From contig CAJTSE010000004.1 of assembly GCA_910578815.1 (NCBI GenBank), forward strand, positions 161,306-225,305: DNA of 64,000 nt. The letters are read 5' to 3'. This DNA comes from an uncultured Acetatifactor sp. (lineage in GTDB: Bacteria; Bacillota; Clostridia; Lachnospirales; Lachnospiraceae). The notes beneath the pieces were generated by a model. The model had not been told where the DNA came from and searched no databases. It was given only the letters and a program-made list of their open reading frames with translations. The translations under genes and the position numbers were made by a program. This document shows positions 43,570 through 53,042 of this stretch, piece after piece. How positions within the stretch are numbered: position 1 is the stretch's first letter; every line of letters begins with the position of its first letter.

Positions 43570-45801
43570 ATGAAGTTACTATATACATTAAATGAGTCTC
43601 AGCAAAAGGCCCTGGAGCTGCGGGACGGGGAAAGTGTCTGGTACTGTGTACCCGTGGACCTGCAGTTTGATAACAGAGAAAAATGTGCAAGGTCTTCTTA
43701 TACAGAGGGGTCCTGGATTGTGGTGACGAAAGAGCGGCTTATGTTGCTGGACGGCAGCGTGAAAGCGGCGGAGTACCGGCTGGCGGACTGCGAGAAAATC
43801 AAGTGTGAGCATCAGGTTTACAGCGGCATCCTTACGGTATTTCAAAAGGATGGGTCCACTTCCTGCGCGGCAAGGTTTTCCATGCGCCATATTATCCGTG
43901 TGGCATATGTGGCCAGGGGCGCCCAGACCATTATCAATGCCGGAGAAGAAGGAAGAGTACTTTCCGATTCGGACCGAGTTACAAGCCGGGAATATGAAAA
44001 ATATTGTGAGAAATGCGGCCGTGCCCTGCCGGGGACCAGCAAGTGCCCCTATTGTGACGGGAAGGGGGATGTGCTGAAAAAGTTTTTTGCGCTCTGCGGA
44101 GAATTTACGGGAAGACTGATTCTGCTTTCGGTGATGCTGCTGTTCATTGCGGCGGTAAACCTGCTTTCACCCATGGTACAAAGACGGTTTATTGACGAAG
44201 CGCTTACCGACGGAAGCGGTACTTTTACCCAGCTCTGGTGGTTTGTCGGTATTACCTTTGCATTGATGGTGCTGGGGCTGGCATTAGGTATCGGCCGGTA
44301 CTGGTTTTGTGCCAGGCTGGGAGCTTCGATCAGTCTGAGTCTGCGGAAAAAGTTATACTATAAGATCCAGGTGCTGTCTTTGTCCTTTATTAATAACAGA
44401 AAACCGGGAGAGCTGATGAACCGTGTTTCACGGGATACAAGGCAGATCAGGGAATTTATGGAGCAGGTCTTTGGTGATATGCTTTCCACCCTGGTGACAA
44501 TGATCGTGTCTTTGGTGATGATGTTTATCATTAGCTGGAAAATGTCTCTGCTGTCACTGATGTTTGTGGTGGTAGTGTTTGTGGTGACGAAGGCTTTCTG
44601 GCATCATATTCGGACGATCTTCCACAGGCAGTGGCTGAAATTTGACGATTTAAGCAGTAACCTGCAGGATATTATTTCCGGTATGCGGATTGTAAAATCC
44701 TTTGGACAGGAGGAACGGGAGAGCGCAAAGTTTACAGGAAAAACCAGAGAATTTGCTGCAATTCAGAAGAAAAACGAGACTTTTTGGGCAGTATTTTTTC
44801 CCATTCTTACTTTTTTGCTGGGAGCCGGTACTTATATTGCCATCTATTTCGGAGGCATTCAGGTACTTGACGGAGACATGACGGTGGGCCGGCTGGTACA
44901 GTTTGTCACTTATAATGGCTATTTGTTTGGGCCCTTGAGTTGGATGACGCATCTACCCCGCCAGGTGATGCAGATGGTGACCAGTCTGAATCGAATTTAT
45001 GATGTGCTGGATGAAGAGCCCATGCTGGCGGACAAGGAAAACAGTAAGGCATTTCCCATCAAAGGAGCTTTTGAGTTTGAAAAGGTATCTTTCGGATACC
45101 AAACTTATGAGCCGGTATTGGAAAATATCAGCTTTACGGTAAAGCCGGGAGAAATGATCGGACTGGTGGGTGCTTCCGGTACCGGGAAATCCACCCTGAT
45201 CAACCTGATTATGCGTCTGTATGATGTAGACCAGGGCAGCATTACCTTAGATGGCTGCGACCTGCGGGATGTTCAGATGGAAAGTTTGCACTCCCAGATC
45301 GGCGTAGTACTGCAGGAGACCTTCCTGTTTTCAGGGAGCATTTTGGCCAATATCCGCTTTGCCAAGCAGGATGCTACCTTAGAAGAGGTGATCCGGGCAG
45401 CCAGAGCGGCCAATGCCCATGATTTTATCTGTAAGACGCCGGACGGCTATAATACCTATGTGGGAGAACACGGCTATAATTTATCCGGCGGCGAACGGCA
45501 GAGGATTGCCATTGCCAGAGCGATTTTAAATGATCCCAGAATCCTGATCTTAGACGAGGCAACCTCCGCCCTGGATACGGAAAGTGAGTACTTGATTCAG
45601 CAGGCGCTGGACCGTCTGGTGAAGGGCCGGACTACATTTGCCATTGCTCACAGACTTTCTACTCTGCGCAATGCCGACAGGCTGGTAGTTATTGATAAGC
45701 ACGGCGTGGCGGAGATCGGAACACACAACGAGCTTTTGGAGCAGAAGGGAATTTATTATGGGCTGGTGAATGCCCAGTTGAAAATGAGTGAAACGGCTTA
45801 G
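43570..45801 (+). CDS. ABC exporter half-transporter with zinc ribbon, partner of 40377
   Basis: 743 aa. An N-terminal soluble domain (1-140) is followed by zinc ribbon CEKCGRALPGTSKCPYC (about 146-162), six helices (about 180-460), and the ATPase domain: Walker A GASGTGKST, signature LSGGERQR, Walker B ILILDEATSALD, AHRLS. It is parallel in design to the 776-aa protein upstream but clearly diverged, as expected for heterodimer halves. GGGAG precedes ATG 43570. The substrate is unknown. Confidence 0.9.
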   Translation: MKLLYTLNESQQKALELRDGESVWYCVPVDLQFDNREKCARSSYTEGSWIVVTKERLMLLDGSVKAAEYRLADCEKIKCEHQVYSGILTVFQKDGSTSCAARFSMRHIIRVAYVARGAQTIINAGEEGRVLSDSDRVTSREYEKYCEKCGRALPGTSKCPYCDGKGDVLKKFFALCGEFTGRLILLSVMLLFIAAVNLLSPMVQRRFIDEALTDGSGTFTQLWWFVGITFALMVLGLALGIGRYWFCARLGASISLSLRKKLYYKIQVLSLSFINNRKPGELMNRVSRDTRQIREFMEQVFGDMLSTLVTMIVSLVMMFIISWKMSLLSLMFVVVVFVVTKAFWHHIRTIFHRQWLKFDDLSSNLQDIISGMRIVKSFGQEERESAKFTGKTREFAAIQKKNETFWAVFFPILTFLLGAGTYIAIYFGGIQVLDGDMTVGRLVQFVTYNGYLFGPLSWMTHLPRQVMQMVTSLNRIYDVLDEEPMLADKENSKAFPIKGAFEFEKVSFGYQTYEPVLENISFTVKPGEMIGLVGASGTGKSTLINLIMRLYDVDQGSITLDGCDLRDVQMESLHSQIGVVLQETFLFSGSILANIRFAKQDATLEEVIRAARAANAHDFICKTPDGYNTYVGEHGYNLSGGERQRIAIARAILNDPRILILDEATSALDTESEYLIQQALDRLVKGRTTFAIAHRLSTLRNADRLVVIDKHGVAEIGTHNELLEQKGIYYGLVNAQLKMSETA

Positions 45802-45824
45802 CCGCGACACGGAGGGAAAGCCAG

Positions 45825-46427
45825 TTGAAAAACAACATAATTATTGCCGGTGTGCCGCGGGCGGGGAAGAGTACGATTTCTCACAGGCTTGCTGCACGGT
45901 ACGGCTATCAGCATGTCAGCATGGATTCTATTATAGCGGGATTTGAAAAGTGTTTTCCAGAAACCGGTGTCAACACCTATGCCGGTTTATCTTCCATGGA
46001 TACGCTTCACATCATCAGCGGTAAAATGGCGCCTTTTGTCCGGGCTATGCTTGACAGCGCCGAATATGATGAATTTGAGCCCGGTATGGTATTGGATATG
46101 TATCAGCTCCTTCCGGAGGATTACATGAAGTACATAAACGGAGCAAACTGCGAAATATTTTATTTCCTCACCTCTGACGTAACGCCGGAAGAGCGGTTTG
46201 CAATTCAGAAGAAATACGATACGGAGAAGGACTATACTTTTTACAAGGCTGACGAGGAGCTTAAGGAAGGCGCCGTTTACATCGTGGAACAGAGCAGGCT
46301 GATGAAAGAACAATGTCTGCAATACGGTTTGCGGTATTTTGAGACTGCCAGGGACAGGGAGCGGATCTTCGAGGATTTTCTCAGGCATTCGTGTAGTGTT
46401 TTCTCAGGGAGGGTATCCGCCGATTGA
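45825..46427 (+). CDS. P-loop nucleotide kinase-like protein
   Basis: 200 aa. Walker A is IIAGVPRAGKSTISH (residues 5-19), and VSMDSIIAGFE supplies the Asp of nucleoside/shikimate-kinase-like folds. YFLTSDVTPEERF and a C-terminal RDRERIFEDFL follow. The start is TTG 45825 with GGAGGG (8-base spacing); no good ATG exists nearby. It lies 23 bases after the ABC module and may be its last gene. The substrate is not deducible. Confidence 0.8.
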   Translation: MKNNIIIAGVPRAGKSTISHRLAARYGYQHVSMDSIIAGFEKCFPETGVNTYAGLSSMDTLHIISGKMAPFVRAMLDSAEYDEFEPGMVLDMYQLLPEDYMKYINGANCEIFYFLTSDVTPEERFAIQKKYDTEKDYTFYKADEELKEGAVYIVEQSRLMKEQCLQYGLRYFETARDRERIFEDFLRHSCSVFSGRVSAD

Positions 46428-46452
46428 CTTTTGCTTTGGCAGCGGATATTAT
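46424..46452 (+). promoter_or_regulatory. Promoter of the DUF1538-PII pair
   Basis: TTGACT (46424-46429), 17 bases, TATTAT (46447-46452). The -35 overlaps the kinase-like gene's stop codon and the apparent TTG start of the longer DUF1538 frame, which supports the downstream GTG start. Confidence 0.65.
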
Positions 46453-46483
46453 CTTTATTAAAGTGCATGAAGGGAGCGGCTTG

Positions 46484-48016
46484 GTGAGATTTATCAGGGG
46501 AGCAATCGGCGAGTCTGCCAAATCCGTATTGCCCATAGCGGCAATCGTTTTGGTTTTAAGTGTAAGTCTGGCATCTTTGGATTCCGGCATATTGGTACTG
46601 TTCATTTTCGGAACGGTTTTTCTGATCCTGGGCATGAGCCTGTTTACCATTGGGTCCGGCATGTCCATGCAGCCCTTGGGCGAAGGTATCGGTGTACAGA
46701 TCAGCAGATCAAAAAAATTTCTGGCGGCCATTTTGGTCAGCTTTGTTTTGGGTGCGTTGATTACGATTGCGGAACCTGACCTTCAGGTTCTTGCGGAACA
46801 GGTTCCCTCTATTCCAAACCTGGTGTTGATTTTGTCTGTGGCGCTGGGGGTAGGAATTTTTCTTGTGATTTCCATGGTGAGAACGAAAAAGAATATTCCG
46901 CTTTCACGGCTGCTTTTGATATTTTACCTGGCGGTCATGGTGCTGGCGGTCTTTGCTCCCAGCGAGTTTATTCCTACGGCCTTTGATTCAGGCGGTGTGA
47001 CTACAGGGCCAATCACGGTTCCCTTTATCATGGCGCTTGGTACAGGTATGGCTTCTATTAAAGGAGGAAAGCATTCCGGGGAAGACAGCTTCGGCCTTGT
47101 GGCCTTGTGCAGTATCGGCCCCATATTATCAGTGCTGATCTTAAGCATTTGTTTTTCGCCTGTGCCGGAGACTACCCAGACGATTTTAGGCGAATATCTT
47201 ACTACAAAGGACGCATTTTTGTTTTTCCTGCGGGAGATGCCCTTGTATGCAAAAGAAGTATTGATTGCGTTTTTGCCCATTGTGGGAGTGTTTCTGATAT
47301 TCCAGATATTCTACAGGAGATTTCATAAGCATCAGATGATCAGGATCAGCGTAGGAATGCTGTATACCTATATTGGTCTGGTACTGTTCCTGACGGGGGC
47401 AAATGCCGGGTTCATGCCTGCGGGCAGGCTGATCGGTGCAAAAATTGCGGAGAGAGAGCATCGGTACCTACTGGTCGCAGTGGGTATGCTGATGGGATAT
47501 TTTGTGGTATCGGCGGAGCCTGCAGTACATACTTTAAAAAAGCAGGTAGAAGAGGTGACCAACGGCGCTATATCCCAGCAATCCATAGGCCGGGCCCTGT
47601 CCATGGGCGTGGGTCTGTCGGTGGGGGTTTCCATGCTGCGTGTTTTGACAGGGATTCCGATTTATCCGTTTCTGATAGGCGGTTATGTGATTTCTCTTGC
47701 CATTACCTTTTTTGTACCGCCCATCTATACAGGTATTGCTTTTGACTCCGGCGGCGTTGCCAGCGGCCCGATGACGACTACCTTTATGCTGCCCTTTGCC
47801 ATGGGAGCATGTGAAGCCTGCGGCGGCAATGTTATGACAGATGCCTTCGGCCTGGTAGCCATGGTAGCTATGACTCCTTTGATTACCATTCAGGTGCTGG
47901 GGCTGTGGAGTAATGTGAAGAGAAAGAGAAGGATCGCAAGGGCGCATCAGGAGTTGAGCCAGATAGAGGATATTATCCTGTATTATGATGAGAGAGAAGA
48001 GGAGGTGGAGGCGTGA
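46484..48016 (+). CDS. DUF1538 integral membrane protein
   Basis: 510 aa, about 12-14 helices in two repeated DUF1538 halves. The repeated signature is PTAFDSGGVTTGPITVPF (about residue 165) and GIAFDSGGVASGPMTTTF (about 430). The family is predicted to be a transporter, often found with PII proteins. AGGGAG at 46471-46476 and the promoter position favour GTG 46484 over TTG 46424. It overlaps the PII-like gene by 4 bases (GTGA). Confidence 0.9.
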   Translation: MRFIRGAIGESAKSVLPIAAIVLVLSVSLASLDSGILVLFIFGTVFLILGMSLFTIGSGMSMQPLGEGIGVQISRSKKFLAAILVSFVLGALITIAEPDLQVLAEQVPSIPNLVLILSVALGVGIFLVISMVRTKKNIPLSRLLLIFYLAVMVLAVFAPSEFIPTAFDSGGVTTGPITVPFIMALGTGMASIKGGKHSGEDSFGLVALCSIGPILSVLILSICFSPVPETTQTILGEYLTTKDAFLFFLREMPLYAKEVLIAFLPIVGVFLIFQIFYRRFHKHQMIRISVGMLYTYIGLVLFLTGANAGFMPAGRLIGAKIAEREHRYLLVAVGMLMGYFVVSAEPAVHTLKKQVEEVTNGAISQQSIGRALSMGVGLSVGVSMLRVLTGIPIYPFLIGGYVISLAITFFVPPIYTGIAFDSGGVASGPMTTTFMLPFAMGACEACGGNVMTDAFGLVAMVAMTPLITIQVLGLWSNVKRKRRIARAHQELSQIEDIILYYDEREEEVEA

Positions 48017-48684
48017 GGGCAGACAGGCAGGATCAGATCATGCTGATCGTTTCCATCATAGAACGAGGCAGAGCGAAAGCATGTATAGAGATGCTTGACA
48101 AGAGGAATATTGGTTTTCATATGCAGTGCGTGGGCCAGGGCACGGCTTCTTCGGAGATGATGGATATATTAGGACTTGGCAGCAGCGATAAGGATATTGT
48201 ATTAAGTTATGCGCCACGCAGAAGTGTGGCGGCGCTGGCAGCAGAGCTGACTAAGGACATGAGTTCCGGCAAGGGCTATAACGGTCTGATGATGCTTTTG
48301 TCCACATCGGCCATCAACAAGGTAGCGGCGGAGCTGCTTTTACAGTCCGAAGGGAATGAGATCGAGGGGGAGGAAAGCGCTATGAAGAGCGAGTATCGTC
48401 ACAGTCTGATATTGATCACTGTCAATCAGGGATATGCGGATGCGGTTATGCAGACCGCAAAAAAAGCCGGAGCTACAGGAGGCACCGTGATTCGCGCAAG
48501 GCTTGCCGGGGCGGAACAAATGATAGATCTGCAGGTGCAGGAGGAAAAGGAGATCATTGCCATCCTGGCGGCAGACAGTGTGCGTAATCAGATTATGGAG
48601 GAGATAAACGCGGAGTTCGGTCTGCGGGCGGAGGCCAGGGGAGTGGTCTGTGCGGTGCCTGTGGATCGGGCCATGAAAATATAG
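48013..48684 (+). CDS. Tandem PII-like nitrogen-regulator-type protein
   Basis: 223 aa with two PII/GlnB-like ferredoxin folds. The first (about 8-105) begins IMLIVSIIERGRAKACIEML; the second (about 128-220) contains LILITVNQGYADAVMQTAKKAGA and GGTVIRARLAG in the T-loop position. The length is twice that of GlnB. GTG 48013 overlaps the DUF1538 stop, so it is translationally coupled and most likely regulates that membrane protein. The ligand is unknown. Confidence 0.88.
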   Translation: MRADRQDQIMLIVSIIERGRAKACIEMLDKRNIGFHMQCVGQGTASSEMMDILGLGSSDKDIVLSYAPRRSVAALAAELTKDMSSGKGYNGLMMLLSTSAINKVAAELLLQSEGNEIEGEESAMKSEYRHSLILITVNQGYADAVMQTAKKAGATGGTVIRARLAGAEQMIDLQVQEEKEIIAILAADSVRNQIMEEINAEFGLRAEARGVVCAVPVDRAMKI

Positions 48685-48757
48685 AGAGATTTCTTATCGG
48701 AGATTTAACTGTGTAGGAATGTCTGACAATCCGTATTGAAGAGGTGAAACGAGGTTT

Positions 48758-50809
48758 ATGGATACAAAGAAACTTACAGAGCTGCTGGTGGAATCCAGTG
48801 AAATATACAGCCAGTCCAGGTGCATTCCGTGGTGGAAGACCAGTATGGAGAAGGCTGATGATTTTGACGAAGATAAATATTTCACGCCAAAGACAGTGGA
48901 AGAGGTGAATACCTGCGTGGCGGAATGTGAAAAGGAAGAGCTGCTTACGCCGAGGGGGCATGGCGGCTTCACCTTATTTCATCTGCTGGTATGGCATAAT
49001 TTTTATGATGCTGTGGAGGGAATCCTTCGCAGCGGAAAACCGGAGAAAGGAACTATTGATTTGACTGATCATGCAGGGCAGGGTATTACCCCCTTTCTTC
49101 TGGCTTGTGCTCAGGGGAATCTTGCCATGGTAAAGCTTTTGCTGGAGTACGGGGCCGATGCTTTATTCTGTGACAAGAGGGGGAGAAATGCCTTTCATTT
49201 TCTGGCGTATCCTGATATTGAGATTCTGGAGAAAAATCCGGCCTGTCTGGAGCAAAGTGTGGATCAAAGAGGAGAGATTGCCCGTCTGCTGACCTGCGAT
49301 ATAAACCTGGAAAGTGAAGAAGGGCTTACACCCTTGGCGTATTTATTGTCCCACGATTACTGTTCCGATTATACGTGGCCGTTGACGGAAATTTATCTGG
49401 AAAAGGGTGCGAAAACCGACTATGTGGATGAAGACGGTAATACCCTTCTGATGCTGGCCAGAAGGAACGGCCACATTACGGCGGCGCTGCAGCTGATGAA
49501 AAACTGTCCGGAATTATTGGATGTGGAAAATAAGGCCGGAATAAACCCTATTCGGCATGCTGTCGAATATAGGAACATGGCCATGTATTTTGCACTGCTG
49601 GATCATGGAGCAGCAAAGGTTCCTGATGCCTGTATGGAAATGTTTCCTTTAAGTCAGATTACCAGTAATGCGTATTGTGACATATCTGATGACAACAGGG
49701 ATGCCTTAAGCATGGCGCTGTATCTGACGGCAAAAATGATCACCCGGATGGATCCTGATGACGAGGATGAGGTGGGTGAGATTTCCGAGCTGTTGCATAA
49801 TGGGTTGATTGCCGATAAAGAGGGACATTTACTGGATGTCTGCAGGGAAATGAAGATTGATTTTACCATGCCTGTATATTACAGGGGTGACATGTTTTGT
49901 CTCAGGGATGAGTGTCTGCATTCTGCCTACGGGATAACGGTACTGAAAAAGCTCCTGGAGATGGGAGTGGACATGAATATGGCGGTGATAAAGGGACGGA
50001 CGCCGGCGGCTATCATTGCTTCATTGGAGAAGCGGACGTACAAAGAGGACGAGGCATTTTTTGCGGAAGCGGCAGAATTGTTTTCTAAAGATTCCATGGA
50101 GCAGACAGATAATGAGGGCAGGGCGGCGGTTCACTATGCCGCGGAAAGAGGTCATGCCGGTATGCTTCAGGTTATGATCGAAAAGGGAGTCAATATTAAT
50201 CTTACACAGGACGAGCCAGGGGATGCCGGAGTCACGGCGCTTCACTGTGCCTGTGTCCGGGGTCATGAGGACGTGGTCAGGCTGCTGATGGCCGCCGGGG
50301 CGGATGATACACTGGCAAATCCGGACGGTGAGACGCCTGCTCATTATGTGGTAAAGGAGCGGCGCTTTGGCGGCAGCATTTCGCCGGAGCAGATGAGCAG
50401 TCTTTTAAGGGAACTGAAAAATATCAATATTCCTAGGGAGGATGGGAGAACGCCGTTGATGCTGCTAAAGCATTTTGGGCAGGATTATGAACTGCTTTCC
50501 CTGTTCCTGGACAGGGGCGCAGATGTAAATCATGCGGATCAGAACGGGGTTACTCTGTTGATGCTGCATACAGACAAGGACGACGCCAAGGAGCTGATTC
50601 GTGCCGGCGCCGATGTGAATCTGGCAGACAACGAGGGAAATACTGCTCTTCATTATGCACTGGAATGCTGCTCCGAGGGAAGCGCCCGCTATTTGATTAA
50701 GAAGGGCGCCGATTACAATCGCTATAACAACCGGGGCGTTACCCCTGCGCAGATGGCAGCGGAACAGGGGCTGGATATGGTGCTGGAGCTGATGACGGAT
50801 ATTCGGTAG
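48758..50809 (+). CDS. Ankyrin repeat protein, 683 aa
   Basis: More than ten ankyrin-type repeats are spread through the protein, for example GITPFLLACAQGNLAMVKLLL, GRAAVHYAAERGHAGMLQVM, VTALHCACVRGHEDVVRLL and GNTALHYALECCSEGSARYL. No signal peptide, membrane segment or enzymatic domain is seen. ATG 48758 follows GAAGAGGTGAAACG. Long ankyrin proteins of this kind in Lachnospiraceae are of unknown function; a scaffold or binding role is inferred. Confidence 0.9.
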   Translation: MDTKKLTELLVESSEIYSQSRCIPWWKTSMEKADDFDEDKYFTPKTVEEVNTCVAECEKEELLTPRGHGGFTLFHLLVWHNFYDAVEGILRSGKPEKGTIDLTDHAGQGITPFLLACAQGNLAMVKLLLEYGADALFCDKRGRNAFHFLAYPDIEILEKNPACLEQSVDQRGEIARLLTCDINLESEEGLTPLAYLLSHDYCSDYTWPLTEIYLEKGAKTDYVDEDGNTLLMLARRNGHITAALQLMKNCPELLDVENKAGINPIRHAVEYRNMAMYFALLDHGAAKVPDACMEMFPLSQITSNAYCDISDDNRDALSMALYLTAKMITRMDPDDEDEVGEISELLHNGLIADKEGHLLDVCREMKIDFTMPVYYRGDMFCLRDECLHSAYGITVLKKLLEMGVDMNMAVIKGRTPAAIIASLEKRTYKEDEAFFAEAAELFSKDSMEQTDNEGRAAVHYAAERGHAGMLQVMIEKGVNINLTQDEPGDAGVTALHCACVRGHEDVVRLLMAAGADDTLANPDGETPAHYVVKERRFGGSISPEQMSSLLRELKNINIPREDGRTPLMLLKHFGQDYELLSLFLDRGADVNHADQNGVTLLMLHTDKDDAKELIRAGADVNLADNEGNTALHYALECCSEGSARYLIKKGADYNRYNNRGVTPAQMAAEQGLDMVLELMTDIR

Positions 50810-50834
50810 GCGGAATATTGTAGGAATTTACCTA

Positions 50835-50862
50835 TTGATTTTTTTCGCCGGTGTGTTAAAAT
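50835..50862 (+). promoter_or_regulatory. Promoter of tRNA-Val
   Basis: TTGATT (50835-50840), 16 bases, TAAAAT (50857-50862), ending 9 bases before the mature tRNA. Confidence 0.65.
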
Positions 50863-50871
50863 AAGGTAAAT

Positions 50872-50945
50872 GGAAGCATAGCTCAGCCGGGATGAGCGTT
50901 CGCCTCACACGCGAAAGGTCAGGGGTTCGAGCCCCCTTGCTTCCA
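50872..50945 (+). tRNA. tRNA-Val, anticodon CAC
   Basis: 74 nt. Acceptor GGAAGCA (50872-50878) with TGCTTCC (50938-50944), discriminator A, anticodon stem TTCGC/GCGAA, loop CTCACAC giving CAC, T-arm AGGGG-TTCGAGC-CCCCT. CCA is not encoded. Confidence 0.95.
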
Positions 50946-50959
50946 TTTTTTTATTAATG

Positions 50960-51006
50960 CCGCAAATCTGAGATTTTTGATGGAAATTAAAGGTTTGCGG
51001 TTTTTT
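50960..51006 (+). terminator. Rho-independent terminator after tRNA-Val
   Basis: CCGCAAA (50960-50966) and TTTGCGG (50994-51000) form the stem, followed by TTTTTT (51001-51006). Confidence 0.8.
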
Positions 51007-51078
51007 ATGTCCCCTGGCACCGTTTCATCCTGATTTATACAATCAGATTGTTTTTAACGAGGCGGCAGGATATACTAT

Positions 51079-51222
51079 ATGGCCCCGCTTATATCGAGCA
51101 TCAGAGGGAAGAATATGTTCGGCATTAAGGAAACGGAATTAATTTATGCTGAATATCTGGACATTGAAGGCAATGACGCAGAGAAAATCTTATCTAAGGC
51201 GATAAGAAATATAACGGAATGA
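51079..51222 (+). CDS. Small ORF or gene remnant, 47 aa
   Basis: Open from ATG 51079, or from ATG 51114 with AGAGGGA upstream. The C-terminal part (KETELIYAEYLDIEGNDAEK) looks like real protein sequence. It may be a small protein or the tail of a lost gene. I do not recognise it. Confidence 0.35.
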   Translation: MAPLISSIRGKNMFGIKETELIYAEYLDIEGNDAEKILSKAIRNITE

Positions 51223-51271
51223 TAACTAATGTCAGCGGAGAAACCGGGGATTTTCGGACAAGGAGACCAAC

Positions 51272-52972
51272 ATGGCACATCAGATTAAGACAAGCATACA
51301 GCACATTCCTGCGGAGCCGGGGCAGCGTATCCTGGCAGTCAGCGACATACACGGCCACCCGGACCGGCTGTTTCAGCTTTTGCGGCAGCTGCATTACGGG
51401 AAAAACGATATACTGGTGATCGTTGGGGACCTGATTGAAAAGGGGCCGGAGAGCCTGCGGGTGGTGCAGTATGTGATGGACCTGGCCAGGCAGCATCCCG
51501 TCTATGTGTCCATGGGAAACGTGGATCTGGGGCGGATTCTAAAAGCAGATAATGATTCCCCAGAAGGTGTGGCGGATTGGGCGGGCTTCCTGCATTGGGC
51601 GGAGCGGACCTGGGGCGGAAGCCTTTTTTCCGAGATGCTGGCAGACATGGGGATTTCCCTTGACCAGGTGACGGGGGAGAGGGCTGCCGAGTACCGCAGC
51701 AGGATGCTGGAGCAGTTTCAGGAGGAATTGGAATTCCTTTGGAGCAGGCCTACGATTCTGACCGCGGGAAAGTACATTTTCGTCCATGGCGGCATACCCA
51801 CAGAGGATGTGCAGAGTCTTGCAGGAACGGACCCACAGCCGTACCTGAAAAACGACGATTATTATCATCAGGGGTATACATTCCGGGATCATATTGTGGT
51901 GACGGGGCACTGGCCCACCTGCCTTTACCGTGCGGACCGGGAGGACGTAAGCCCCCTGTTTGATAGAGAGAGGGGAATCCTGTGTATAGACGGGGGAAAC
52001 AGCCTGAAACGTTCCGGGCAGTTAAACGGCATCATCATTCCCGATAGTCAGGCGGATATGGAAGACATCAGCTGGGCAGGGTATGACGGCGCTCTGCGGG
52101 TGGAGGCCCTGGAAGGACAGGAGGGCCGGGCAGCAGGGCTGCATATTCAGTATTTTGCAAGCGAGGTGGAGCAGTTATCTCAGGATGGGGACATGGGAGA
52201 ATGGAGGCAGCTTTCCTCTGGAAAAACCTTTTCGGGTCCCATGAAGTGGACGTATCGTGACGATAAGGGAGTGCTGCACTACAGCGACTACGCGGATACT
52301 GTGCTTTCCGTGTCTCCGGGGGACCAGTTGTCCGTGATCGAGCAGACCCGGTCCGGATATTACTGTAAAAAGAACGGTTTGGCCGGCTGGTATCAGGGGA
52401 AGGCGCGGCCGGTGGAACAGCACCTTGTATTGCAGTCCGGGGGGCCGGACCGGCAGGAGGGCCATCGCCGGGAACGGGAGCTGATGGTATATGAGCTGCT
52501 GGAGCGGCTGCACATTCCCTACGAGCGGATTGACCATATACAGGCTGATACCATGGAGGCCTGCCAGGCGGTGGAAGAGGCACTGCAGGGGGCGGTAATC
52601 TGTAAGAACCTGTTTTTATGTAATCGTCAGCGGACTGCATTTTATCTGTTGATGATGCCCGGAGATAAGGCATTTAAGACGAAGGAACTCTCCGCGCAGA
52701 TCGGCAGCTCCAGGCTGTCCTTTGGGGAGGCGGTTTATATGGAGCGGTATCTGCATATCAGTCCGGGCAGCGTCAGCGTTATGGGACTGATGAACGATAG
52801 GGAGCAAAAGGTGCAGCTGCTGATAGACCGGGATATTCTGCAGGAGGAATATCTTGGCTGTCATCCCTGTATGAATACTTCCAGTCTCCGCCTGCGGATG
52901 AAGGATTTGCTGGAGACCTTCCTGCCTGCGGTGGGGCATGAGCCGTTGTATGTGGAGCTTAAGGGAGACTGA
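51272..52972 (+). CDS. Metallophosphoesterase fused to prolyl-tRNA-editing (YbaK/PrdX-like) domain
   Basis: 566 aa. Residues 15-235 form a calcineurin-like phosphoesterase: AVSDIHGHPD, VIVGDLIEKGP, SMGNVD, FVHGGIP and TGHWPT supply the metal ligands. A central segment (about 270-385) resembles SH3-like beta modules. The C-terminal about 165 residues (RERELMVYELLERLHIPYER to the end) fit free-standing prolyl-tRNA deacylases, with NLFLCNRQRTAFYLLMMPGD and AVYMERYLHISPGSVSVMGL. AAGGAG precedes ATG 51272. A joint role in tRNA quality control or alarmone/nucleotide hydrolysis is inferred only. Confidence 0.85.
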   Translation: MAHQIKTSIQHIPAEPGQRILAVSDIHGHPDRLFQLLRQLHYGKNDILVIVGDLIEKGPESLRVVQYVMDLARQHPVYVSMGNVDLGRILKADNDSPEGVADWAGFLHWAERTWGGSLFSEMLADMGISLDQVTGERAAEYRSRMLEQFQEELEFLWSRPTILTAGKYIFVHGGIPTEDVQSLAGTDPQPYLKNDDYYHQGYTFRDHIVVTGHWPTCLYRADREDVSPLFDRERGILCIDGGNSLKRSGQLNGIIIPDSQADMEDISWAGYDGALRVEALEGQEGRAAGLHIQYFASEVEQLSQDGDMGEWRQLSSGKTFSGPMKWTYRDDKGVLHYSDYADTVLSVSPGDQLSVIEQTRSGYYCKKNGLAGWYQGKARPVEQHLVLQSGGPDRQEGHRRERELMVYELLERLHIPYERIDHIQADTMEACQAVEEALQGAVICKNLFLCNRQRTAFYLLMMPGDKAFKTKELSAQIGSSRLSFGEAVYMERYLHISPGSVSVMGLMNDREQKVQLLIDRDILQEEYLGCHPCMNTSSLRLRMKDLLETFLPAVGHEPLYVELKGD

Positions 52973-52987
52973 GATGAAAGATTTGTG

Positions 52988-53016
52988 TTGTCTTGTCCGG
53001 GCGCCAGTGATATACT
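52988..53016 (+). promoter_or_regulatory. Promoter of the lipoprotein pseudogene
   Basis: TTGTCT (52988-52993), 17 bases, TATACT (53011-53016). The spacer and flank resemble the promoter at 54001-54029. Confidence 0.55.
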
Positions 53017-53042
53017 GATGTAAGTTTAAGGAGGAGATTTTT

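Noticed and set aside
46424..46483. N-terminal extension of the DUF1538 protein from TTG 46424
   Set aside because: The TTG lies in a TTGACT -35 box, the -10 is inside the extension, and a proper SD precedes GTG 46484.
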